Shown in pieces: positions 43,959-54,659 of a stretch of DNA of 64,000 bases. Source of the stretch: Hyaloperonospora brassicae (taxonomy: Eukaryota > Oomycota > Peronosporomycetes > Peronosporales > Peronosporaceae). The stretch is taken from the NCBI GenBank assembly GCA_947650285.1, contig CANTFL010000042.1, forward strand, positions 1 to 64,000, given 5' to 3'. Made by a program: the position numbers and the translations under genes. Within the stretch, counting starts at the first letter, position 1; the number at the start of each line of letters is the position of its first letter. The notes beneath the pieces were generated by a model. The model was not told where the DNA came from, made no database searches, and worked only from the letters and a program-made list of their open reading frames with translations.

Positions 43959-44218
43959 CGATCGTAAGGAAGTAGCAACGCCTTATTAAGGAAGCTACTC
44001 CTTGTGCACTTAGTGCGTTTGATTATTTGAATCGTTTGGTCCCCCTGGAACAGGGACCGTAATCTCTTTGAGCTTGTTGACTCTTTGAGTCGGGTTCTTT
44101 GAACCACCCGTAAGCTCTTTGAGCTTGTTGACTCTTTGAGTCGGGTTCGTAGAACCAAAGTTGCTCGTAAGAGCGTTAAGTCTTCCTCTGGCTTAAGGAG
44201 CTGTGTAGCTCCGCTACA
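43959..44218 (+). repeat. Element 2A 5' LTR, 5'-truncated
   Basis: Only the final 260 bp are present; they match 51118-51379 of the 3' LTR nearly base for base and end GCTACA. The missing start (about 275 bp) is replaced by copia sequence. The sequence is a chain of small perfect hairpins, for example GACTC-TTT-GAGTC twice, GGTTC-TTT-GAACC, AAGCTC-TTT-GAGCTT and GGTTC-GTA-GAACC. Confidence 0.85.
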
Positions 44219-44277
44219 CTTGGTAGCACTAGTAGTCAATTCACACCTGAGTCGGTAACGACTGATCCTCTGTGAGG

Positions 44278-45302
44278 ATGGAGCAATCCACACCCCTCTC
44301 TGAGGCTCAAAAGGTCGCGCTTGAGAAGCCGACCGCGGCCATAAGCCCTGAGTATATGGAGTTTCTAGCTGCACAAGGTCCCGATGTGCTCAATGCACGG
44401 GTCGAGTCCTTCATGCAGTATGAAACGGCCCTTTTAGGGCAGGTTCAAAACCAAGTAGCGTCGGCTATGCCAACACTCTACGTGGCGATGACAAATGAAG
44501 AGGCTAAGCCTCGTCCCCTTAGGGTGGACGTTAAACATTACTCCGTGAAGGAGGGGGGAAACCGGACCCTCTGGATCCGTGAGCCATGAGCTCTGGCCTT
44601 ATCTCACTGGAGTACCAGCGGTTCTCGCTGGCCATCTCCAAGCTCGATGGAAGAGCAAGAGAGTGGGCTCTGACGTGTGGCACGTCGGTCGACTTGGCGT
44701 TTCCCACATGGGATTAGCTCAAGTTAGACCTATTGCGAGTTTTCTCGCCGCCTAACCAGACCTATCGCGTGCGCTCACGCTTCTTGTCTACCCGTCAGGG
44801 TAAGAATGAGCTAACGGACTACTTCCAAGAGTTGAGAACTTTGATGGCTGCTCTGCAGTCTGACCCTCTCCCTGAGACAGTCTATGTGACTGTCTTCATG
44901 GAAGGTCTTCTTAATGGCGTTGCCAAGACCGAGGTGTTTCGGGTCCATCCCTCTACTCTTGAGAAAGCTGTTAGCATCTCTCAAAATGCTGAGCACACCT
45001 TCAAGTCGGCCAGACTTGGTTGGAATAGGTACAACCTAATATTTGCGAGGGCTACCTCTGCGAACACCTCGGCTTACTGTAAGTCAGAACCGATGGATCT
45101 CAGCCATGCTGAAGATGAAGGTGAAGCGGAGCTTCATGTTGCAGAGCAACGACAGGAAGTGAGACGCTGTTATATGTGTGGAAGCACAAAACAATTGCGT
45201 CCCACTTGTCCTTTGCGCAAGCAACAACCGACTCCTATGGGTCGAAACCCCAGCCACAACCAGAAACCTGGTATGGCACGGGGAAACGTCGACACCCAGT
45301 AG
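44278..45302 (+). pseudogene. Element 2A gag
   Basis: Starts with ATG at 44278, right on the 3' arm of a hairpin (ATCCTC-TGT-GAGGAT). The first frame (to 44589) has the N-terminal part; a frame change leads to EYQRFSLAISKLDGRAREWALTCG, an in-frame TAG at 44714, then LLRVFSPPNQTYRVRSRFLSTRQGKNELTDYFQELRTLM, the typical gypsy capsid core. Near the end CYMCGSTKQLRPTCP is a degenerate zinc knuckle (CxxC...C without the H). Two lesions break the protein. The end overlaps the protease frame by about 125 bp in the -1 frame, as would suit frameshift expression of pol. Confidence 0.82.
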
Positions 45303-48300
45303 GCGCGGGGCGCCCTACTGGGGTAGAACTGAGTTCTGTTGCTTCTCCACGAGGTAGAGTGAAACAGGGCTTAGCCCCACCGAGCTATGTGCCCACCAGC
45401 ACAGAGCGTGGATACAAGCCTGGCTTGTTAGTCGCCGAGGCGAAGGTTAAAGGCTTTGAGAAGCATTGGTCGATCCTAATCGACTCCGGAGCATCATGCA
45501 ATTATGCTCGACGTCGTTACCTTGAGGGAAGTCAGCGATACACTGAAGCGCTCAAAGCGCATGAGGGTGATTTAATCACCTTTCGTTTAGCGAATGGTAG
45601 TCGCGTCACGGTGCCTAAAGCTCCGTTGAACTTAGGTGTGAAGTTTTTGGACTTTGACATCATTGAACGCTGTCTTGTCCTCGATTTGGATTCGAGATAC
45701 GACCTCATACTGGGTATGGCTTGACTTGAACGCCATGAGCCATGGATTGATTGGAGATCTAAGACCTTAGGCGCCACGCGCAATGTTTCTAGCGAAGCTT
45801 TGGAGAGTCCTGAACCCACCTTTGCTAGGCAACAAAAGCGCTATTGGCGCGAGTCATTGACGGAAGATGTCTATGCGCTGGACATTGGTATGTCAGAGTT
45901 AATTAACTCCAATGTCAATGACATCCATATTGAGCGGAGTTCTTTCACCGTATGTGAGGGGAGTTATACTCCGTTGAGTGATGCTCGTTGTGATACTGAG
46001 TCAATGCATGCTTCGGGCATGGTTGGCCTAGGGCCGAGACATCAAGAATGTAATTACTCTGATGTGAGTGGGTGGCACGTGAAATCTCACCGAGTGAGGG
46101 CGGCCGAGGTGGCACCTCACTGAATGTCGGTAATGACATTGATGGCGAGAAGCCAGAGTGTATATGGCTAGGCCCGAATGCTGTACGTAAAGTGGTACGT
46201 GTAAATCCACTGGGTGAAGTGTTCGAGTAAGATAACACTTTCTAAGATGTCGTTCAAGACATGAGCTCTCATATAGAGCGTGCTAAGATGAATAGCAACC
46301 ACGGGGACCCGACTGTCCCGGCCTCTAGAAGGCGTAAGGTTTCTTTGAGGAAACAATCTCAGCGTAGGGTGGCAACTGTTAAATGCCCAACGTCTAAGAA
46401 GTCACGAAGCGATAATATTGATAATACACCATATACACTTGTCAATGGGTTGACTGGCCAGATTAATGGCAATATTAGTCTTGAGACTCTTCCATCCTTG
46501 GATACTCTCTTTGAACTAGACGAAATGTCTGACGGCGAATTTAGCCAAGCCTTACAGGCAGGAGAATTATCCAAGTTAGTGGTCATTCGGCCGGATATTG
46601 AGTTGAACTCATCCTCGTTATTGGACGAGTCTGTCCTTGAGGACACAAAGGCGGAATTGGGAGCCCGTAGTGGATCGTTGATCCTCAAGGATCCTCTTGA
46701 TCCTTTCTATCATTTGGTAAAGGAATTTCAGGACGTGTTGTATCAAAACCCACCGTCCGTCTTGCCTCCATATAGAGGTGTACGTCATGAAATTGACTTG
46801 GTTCCTGGAACTAAATACTGCGTAACACGGCAGTGGACTTTACCTAAGGAACAGTGTGACGTCATTGATTACTTCTTTCGTGCAAAGCACGCGGCAGGAA
46901 TGATACGTGAGAGCAATCCTCCCCATTCAACACCGACCTTCTGTGTAAAAAAGCCCAATGGGAAGTGGCGCATTGTTCATGCTTACAATAAGCTTAATGC
47001 GGCCACCATCCCGGCTCAGACACCAATCCCTCGGAAAGATGTCCTTCAGAACAATATGGTGGGATGTACTATGTACAGTGCACTCGACTTAGTCGATGGT
47101 TATTACCAACTTCTCATGCGAGAAAGCGATATTCCGCTGACAGCGGTCAGCAATCCAAGCGGTATGCTCTGGGAGTGGCTTGTTATGTCGCAAGGGTTAT
47201 CAAATTCCCCGGCTACATTCAATCGTCTTGTGACACAATTGTTCAGACCTCACAGATGTTATGCACAGACATACTTTGATGACATCTTTGTCCATTGTCG
47301 TGCTATGAACGGTCGGTCAGATGTGGACAATCACATTGACCATTTACGAGCGGTGCTCGAGTGCATGCGCACGAATAAGTTGTACGCCAACGCGTCTGAG
47401 TGCATCTTTGGTGCAGAAGAGATTCCCTTTTTAGGGTGCTATATTGGTTAGCGAGGCCTTAGAGCGGATCCCGCTAAGGTAAAAGCCATAATTGATTGGC
47501 CGGTTCCGAAGAACCAAAAGGACTTACGTAAGTGGATTGGCCTTGCCGATTACTTGCACAAGTACAGTGCGAATTACGCAGATATGGCTCGGCCATTATC
47601 CAATCTCCATAAAAAGGATGTTGAATGGTGCTGGACTATCACCGAGCATGATGCTTTTCAAGCAGTATAGGAGAGTCTCCTTCATGCGCCAATCTTGGCT
47701 TTGCCTGATCCTGATCGATCTTTCAGCGTCGTCTGTGGCGCATCTGACCTTGCCATAGGCAGCGCTTTGTTACAGACAGAATCTGATGGACGGGAACGCG
47801 TAATTGCGTTTGAGTCTCGGCGGCTGAAGGCTGCATAAAAGAACGATCTTGTTCATGACAAAGAGCTACTTGCAATGAAGTATGCTCTCGTCAAATTCAG
47901 AGTTCATCTTCTTGGCTCTAAGCCGTTTGTGATCGATACAGATCATGCGTCACTACGCACTGCGACCAAGTCGCCTCACCTCTCTCAGAGAATGGCTCGT
48001 TGGATTTCCTTCTTTGCCGAGTACAACTTCGAGGTGAAGTACAAGCCGGGCAAGCAGAATGCTTTGTCTGATGCGTTGTCACGCAGGCCTGACTATGAGC
48101 TTGCTCATGTTACGACTCTGTCGTCGTCGGTCGCTGACCTAATCCGTACGGCATATGCCACGGATGAACACTGTGTAGCTCTGCTACGTGCTCTAGGGAG
48201 CGAGGAGTTTAAGGACTCGGACATAGAATTGTCGGCACGATTACGTGCGAGGTTACATCGATAGCCGGTCGATCAAGGCCTGTTGTGCTATAGCACGGAT

Positions 48301-49442
48301 GTGGAGGATACCCTCGCATCTTTGATCCTCATGATGAGGAGTTGAAGTATCGGATCCTCTATGAGGCACATGATACTGCGTTGAGTGGTCATCTCGGTCG
48401 TGAGAAGACCTATGGCTCAGTTAGCCAATGCTATTGGTGGCCCAAACTATACAAATGGGTGAGCTAATATGTGCGTACGTGTGAAACGTGTCAACGGGTG
48501 AAATCATCATCCCGCGCGGCCGCGCCGCTGGCAAGTTTGCCTATACCCAAAGGGTGTTGGGAGTCCATCAGTATGGACTTCCTGTTCGGATCACCGAAGG
48601 ATTCGTATGTAAATACGGGTATTGTGGTCTTTGTTGACCGTTTGAGCAAGATGGCTCACTTGGCGGCGGTGCCAGATACCATTGATGGTGAAGGTACAGC
48701 TACGATGTTTATCGATCGAGTGTTTCGACAACACGATTTGCCGTTGGCAATTGTCTCTGATAGAGATCCTCGCTTAACTGGGAAGTTTTGGAAGTCCATC
48801 TTCTAGGTGCTCGGCACACGTTTGGACATGTCCACAGCGGATCATCCGCAGACTGATGGTCAAACCGAGCGAGTGAATCGCATCATCGGTGACATCTTGC
48901 GCAGTGTTTGCGCTGAAACGCCTAAGCGTTGAAGTTCGATGCTCCCTGTCGTTGAGTTTGCTTTGAATAACGCCGTGCATGCCTCCACCGGCTACACACC
49001 ATTTTATGTGAATGGTCTCACACACCCTCGCGTTCCTTTAACGCTACCACTGCGAGGTTCAGGGCTTGGTGGGGGAGGAGTTGCCGCTCGTCTTGCTGAT
49101 ATCAGCCTTTCTACTTTTCAAAAACAGGAAAGCGAGTTTCTCGCAACGCGATTGAATGTCATACGACATGTGCGTGACGCACGGGCTGATAGCCAAGACA
49201 AGCAGAAGGAACAAGCTGATGCTAAAGGCAGATGTTGTATTAAACGTAATGAGGTCGGAGACCAAGTTCTACTCAATGCTAAAAACCTACCTACAAATGT
49301 AGTGTCTGCTGTCTTCAAGACAAAGTTGCGCCCGCGCTTCATTGGACCATTCATGGTCGTCGCCAAGAAGGGACTTGCGTATACGCTCAACCTTCCGCGC
49401 AAACTGCGCACACACCCCGTGTTATACGTCGGTTTGCTTTAG
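45176..49442 (+). pseudogene. Element 2A pol (protease, RT, RNase H, integrase)
   Basis: Protease: ILIDSGASCNYARRRYL, then DLDSRYDLILGMA (45460-45720). RT: EIDLVPGTKYCVTRQ, CVKKPNGKWRIVHAYNKLN, YSALDLVDGYYQLLM and catalytic YFDDIFV (46780-47290). RNase H: HKYSANYADMARPLSNL through IDTDHASLRT and KYKPGKQNALSDALSRRP (47550-48090). Integrase: GHLGREKTYG ... CETCQRVK zinc finger, [36 protein letters not shown] (48380-48880), i.e. D, D and E all present. The domains are collinear; it is broken by frameshifts (46123-46261 and about 48300) and stops at 45722, 47449, 47668, 47836, 48262, 48465, 48804, 48930 and 49440. No chromodomain is seen. Confidence 0.9.
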
Positions 49443-50828
49443 CCGTATCGGTATCCGTCCCACGTGAACTTGGAGGCGCTTGCGCCAGGTAGGTTGACTT
49501 TGCCATTGGTTGCTGAATCCCTTTTAGGAGGTCAAGCTGAGCCTCCATCCGGGCTTGGCCCAACTCCAACGCCTGGAAACGGGCTCGCATCGCGTCAAAC
49601 GCACTCTGGGTCTTACCCAATGTCTCACGGAGACCACTCAGATCGAGAAGCATCTTCTCATGCTCCTCCTTCGGTATACCGACCACCTCCGACGCTGCTC
49701 GATAAGCAAGGGAACCGCCGGTTCCATGTGGAGCGACTCCTGAAACGACGTCGTCGTCAGGGTCAATACCAGTATCTGGTGAAGTGACGAGGGTAACCGG
49801 AATCGGAGAACTCGTGGGATTTTGAGACACCCCTTCGGCAGGATTGCCCATACGCCGTTGATGTTTTGAACATCGTGGCAGGGGCCATCCCTCGACCGCG
49901 AGCGCTTCATACCAATAGTGGTGGAGGCAGGTGGGTAGTTGGGTACCGCTTGACCAACACCCACATCAGTCTGCACAGCCGGAGCATAGCGTGTGCGAGC
50001 TCGCAACTGGCCTCTGGCGTTAAGCTTGGCGTAATCATACCGAATCTTTCGTTCTAGACGAACATCTGCCACATCGGCACTTGATCTGAGAGCTAACACG
50101 CTGCTGAGGTGTCTTTTCCGATGCACCCAGAGAACAAAAGCGTTGTCTTCTTCCTCCTGAGATTCGACGGCGAATAAGAGAATGGGTATACCCTTCATCG
50201 GTGGAACCGGTGCACCCCGTGCTTGCGTGTCAAGTCGCAACTTGTATTGACTTTGAGTCGTCAAGTGGGGTTGCAGGTACCTCTCACGAAGTGCCTGTCG
50301 ACTCGCCACCTCATCAGAAGATGTAGGCTCAGTGCCAATGGCCCACGTTGCCAAAGAACAACCTGTTGTTTGACGTATACGCTCTTCCACATTGAGTGGT
50401 GTGAACAGATAGCCACGACGACCCTCAAGGGTTGCAGCAAGCTACATACGGCGCTGATCGCTCTCCTCTCGTTGGATAGCCAACTGTTGTTGCTCATCGA
50501 GCGGATTAGTGATGATTGCATCGCCCTCAAGAAGTGTTTGATGCGGCGCCGATGGCGCGTTGGCTTCGCCACGCTCGGCAACTGGGTTTGGTGCAATATG
50601 AGGCGCTGCCTCTTGCACTGGTGCGTCGGACATTGTTCTCTCGTCACCATGGATATCGGTATCGCTACCATAATCCACAATCACATCAATGCCAAGGTAA
50701 GACGAGAGAGTCGAGGACTCATGGGGTGGCGATGCCATGGTGTTATGTGTTTTGCCAACCGTGAGGTTGAAGCGCACACACACCGTCCTCTTCGAGGAAA
50801 GAATTCGATCGACGTTTTGTGGAAACAT
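49387..50828 (-). pseudogene. Antisense ORF between pol and 3' LTR of element 2A
   Basis: On the strand opposite to gag-pol. It begins near 50828, about 20 bp inside the 3' LTR start at 50846, and runs through three adjoining frames: 50442-50828, 49638-50390 (VEERIRQTTGCSLATWAIG, EEDNAFVLWVHRKRHLSSVL, VRLERKIRYDYAKLNARGQLR) and 49387-49851, which ends with a coiled coil (KTQSAFDAMRARFQALELGQ). It overlaps the end of pol by about 55 bp. A TAG at 50442 and one frameshift near 49800 break it; joined, it is about 480 codons. Its homologue in element 2B is at 58865-59947. I recognise no domain. Antisense ORFs in this location are known in some plant gypsy elements. Confidence 0.75.
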
Positions 50829-50845
50829 CAGTCTGGTGGGTAGGG

Positions 50846-51379
50846 TGTAACGGGGTTACACGTCGACTGGTAGTTGACAATAGGTGTGGTACACACAAGG
50901 GATGGTTATCCCCTTTAAAGTAATATTAGAACACAAGTATCAATTGTTGAAGACTGGTGTCTGTCAACCATTGATTACGAGATATTTTTATAGGTTTATT
51001 TGGGACATAAGTGTGTAGGTTATTTACTTTGTTCTAAGGTGCTCTTTAGGTTAAAAGAATAAATAAAATTCAGTTCCCATTTTTATCAACAAAATACATC
51101 TGCCTCTCTGATTCGTCTTGCGATCGTAAGGAAGTAGCAACGCCTTATTAAGGCAGCTACTCCTTGTGCACTTAGTGCGTTTGATTCTTTGAATCGTTTG
51201 GTCCCCCTGGAACAGGGACCGTAATCTCTTTGAGCTTGTTGACTCTTTGAGTCGGGTTCTTTGAACCACCCTTTAGCTCTCGGAGTTGCTGACTCTTTGA
51301 GTCGGGTTCGTATAACCAAAGTTGCTCGTAAGAGCGTTAAGTCTTCCTCTGGCTTAAGGAGCTATGTAGCTCCGCTACA
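50846..51379 (+). repeat. Element 2A 3' LTR
   Basis: 534 bp from TGTAACGGGGTTACACGTCG to CCGCTACA, preceded by the purine-rich GGTGGGTAGGG (polypurine tract). AATAAA occurs at 51057-51064, just before the block shared with the 5' LTR, fitting a U3-R-U5 order in the plus direction. The final 260 bp repeat the hairpin chain of the 5' LTR. Confidence 0.88.
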
Positions 51380-53860
51380 TGCTTGGTGATACTGGATCGT
51401 CGAGCAAATGACGCCTTCGAACTTTTCGATCGGCGAGTTTGCGCCGCTGTCCTGATAAGGATGAATGTTATGCGTATGCTTGCCGTCCATTCACGATGCG
51501 CATGCCATAAACTTGTTGCTGGATATTCGGTACCTGATTTTGGGTCTCAGGCTATTCTATAGACGGTATCGGACGCCAGATGTCCAAATTACTGATGGAA
51601 GTGCAGCAATGTATATTTCTGTACCCCGCCCGAGACATTTGTGGTGTACCGCGCATCGATAAATGTCATAATGGCGTCTTTTGAACAGTGCCTGCCTCGC
51701 ATCGCCTTCTTCTGGACGTAAAGTGCGTTGCTCCCCACTACTAAGTCGAATGCTACAGCGCCATCTCTGCACCGAGCGAGCGCAATCATCTCGCCGTCAT
51801 AAACAAGTTAAATCACTTCACTTTTAAGGGTCACATGCACGACACATTTTGTCAGCAGGGGGGCCAGATATATGTCCGTGGGCGTTACGATGCTCTCAAC
51901 ACCGCGCGCTGTGGACTTCACGCTTTAAAATCGGCTCATGTACAGGGACTCGTTGCCATTCATAGAAATCTCTTCGCCGCATTATGCCGAGTCTACAAGC
52001 ATCGTATCTTTGTTGCGTCTTTACTAACTCACACCACTGTCTAAGTTCTAGATGTCACCTGCGTATATGACTGCAATGACCAATATCGAGCTTGAATTTC
52101 TTGCTGCGCTGCGTGTATTTTGCTCTCTCTAGTCTTCTCTTCCGTCGATGCCATGAAAACGTGCCACTACTCCTTTCATTGACCTTCCAATCGCTGATGA
52201 TACATCTTTTACCTCCTCTCGCCCTTCTCCGTTCAGCTTAATCGTAAACTTCATTTATGCAGGCGTAGCATGTAAGGGATTAGCTCCTGCTCGTGTACTT
52301 ATGCGTAGCGACGACTTCGCGTTTGACATCGCCGCTGCTGATCTCTATAGATTGTGCAAAGTGCGGTGCCTCTTCGACATACCACAGTCAGTTGACACGC
52401 GTCGGGTAGTACTTGCTCGCATGAAGATTATTAGCTTAGACAACACACGTAGTGGATGTTACTGTCCAAAACTAAGATTTAATGACTACGCTTGCATCGC
52501 TGACATCCATCATGTACAAGAAATACTTCGAGACCTTATTCTAAATTAGCAGCTTTGTATCCTGGCTAGCCGTGACTGTCGTCATGAGTTCCGCAAAAAG
52601 ATGTCGCATGACGTAGTCGAGCTTCGGCCTTCGGCTTTACCGCTTGTCTACTCTTGTGGTAGTACTGCTCATCCGTAATGATGAGCGGGTGGCCGAGCAG
52701 ATCAGACTTGACATCTTCACTCCACCTGCAATTACATATGGACTCAGCGAAGTCACCGGCTCGCAAGAAAGTGCAGCTATAGTTTAGAAAGCGCAATGCT
52801 GGTTAAAAAAGCGATAAGAAGGAGGTCTTTGTGCTGAAATAAATAATCGAAATCGTGATAATATAAGTTAAATGAAATAACAGAACAATACTGCCGAGCT
52901 AATTCGGCGAGTTGGGTTATTGCATTGCGATGTAATGATGTTGATTCGTGGTAAACATTTCGGACTCAGTTGCGGCTTTGGTCTAACCCATTTATCTCAC
53001 TCAATCCCCTAAAACCGTTCCTAAGCTTACCATCCTCTAAACCTATCACCTCCTGTGGCTCCATATCAAAGGCTGAAATCCGACGCTGTACGCGTTTTTA
53101 TTGGTCAACAGGTGCACTTTACACTTTACAATAAGATGTACGGTGGCCTCGGCTGAGGCCCACCAATTTGGCCCTAGAAAAGTCTTTAACGTTCCTGTCC
53201 ATTAGCTCGATCGGCTTGTCATTGGAAAAGACTCAAACGGCCCTTTCTATATGGTTGATTAATTCGTTAACGATGAGACTAATTCTTTCGATAGTAACGA
53301 GTGCCTACCCCGGGCCGACTAAATCTATTGCTCTACCAGTCGAAAACCACACAAGCTATGCATCTCGAGTTTTGACGGCAGGCACAATTTAGCCCTCGCA
53401 AGGGCTTACCGTGAAGTATACGCGTGTACTGGACTTTTAAAATTCTGCTCTGCACTATATCGCTTTCTCCCTTTTGCTATTTCGCATAGCCATTTTAAGT
53501 GGCTCTCTGTCCTTCTCCTCTTTCGCTATACTTAATCTAAATGTGATAGATTTTTATGTAGATCGTCCCGCACTCCGTACTACACACTTCTTCGACGACA
53601 TTGCGTACATTAACCTACATTACGATATCTTGACCCGTCAGCGCATGAATCTGGCGCGTGAAAATTTGTACGGCACACGCCACAATTAATTTGATTGTAT
53701 GTGGCAATTCATGAAAGACTACCGAAAGAGATTATAAAATACTCTATACTTTTTGTGGAATCTCGGTTCCAATCGTCAGCTACGCCATCGATGTTGATTT
53801 ATATGGTTTCCCAGATCCACTCGTCAGCTGCGAAATCGCTTCCTCCCTTTTTAACTATTA
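51380..53860. other. 2.5 kb of AT-rich sequence without recognised gene
   Basis: Between elements 2A and 2B. Open frames are all short (under about 85 codons) on both strands, and none shows a domain. It is probably decayed repeat DNA. If element 2B had a 5' LTR it should lie here; I could not recognise one. Confidence 0.5.
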
Positions 53861-53863
53861 GGC

Positions 53864-54600
53864 ATGGTCCTAACTGAGTATCAGCGGGTCGCGATGACGA
53901 TTATCAAGATCGAGAGAAGAGCGAGAGAATGGGCACTAACGTGCAGTGCGTCCATCGATGACACCGAACCCATACGTGAAACTAAAAGCTACAGCTCATC
54001 CGCACTATTTTACCGCCTAAACAGACATATCGCGTGCGATCACGCTTCTTATCTACCCGTCAGGGCAAGAATGAGTTGTCGGACTATTTCCAAGAGCTGA
54101 ATAGAATCATAGCTGCTATACAGAACCCCCTCTCCCAGAGGTAGTCCATCTGACGGTGTTCGTTGAAGTTCTCCGCCCTGGCCCAGCCAGAACTGAATTC
54201 TTTCATGTCGACCACACTACCTTGTACGAGGCTGTCGGCATGTTACAAAATGCGGACTACGACTTTCAGTTTGCTATGCTTGGTTGGAATGGGTATAAAC
54301 CCGAGCAAGCTCCAGATCAATGAGTACCTCAGCTTTATCCAGACCTGAACCTTTGGACCTTAGCAATGCTGAAGGTGATGGTGAGGATGAAGCAAGGCTT
54401 CGAGTTGTTGAATAACGACGTGAAATTCATCGCTGCTATACGTGTGGAATCACCAAGCACTTACGCACCGTATGTATATTGCGCAAGCAGCGCCAGACTC
54501 ACACGAGGCGAGCCCCTGCCAACAACCAGAACTCTGGTACGGCACAGAATAATGTCATCTCCCCTGTAGGTACGGGTGCCCTGTTGGGGATGAAATATGT
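53864..54600 (+). pseudogene. Element 2B gag remnant
   Basis: Homologous to the element 2A gag core: TEYQRVAMTIIKIERRAREWALTC, then (other frame) a FLPPKQTYRVRSRFLSTRQGKNELSDYFQEL-like part at 54010-54110, followed by LCKAFSMLAMLGWNGYK-like and degenerate zinc-knuckle sequence near 54430-54500. At least five frame changes or stops. Confidence 0.75.
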
Positions 54601-54659
54601 TATGTGGTACCACAGGAAGGTGGAAGTGAATAGGGCTTAGCCCTCATATCTCTGTGCTC

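Noticed and set aside
43808..44374. 188-codon minus frame across the copia/gypsy junction
   Set aside because: It is a chance fusion: copia RNase H at one end and the antisense of the gypsy LTR hairpin chain at the other.
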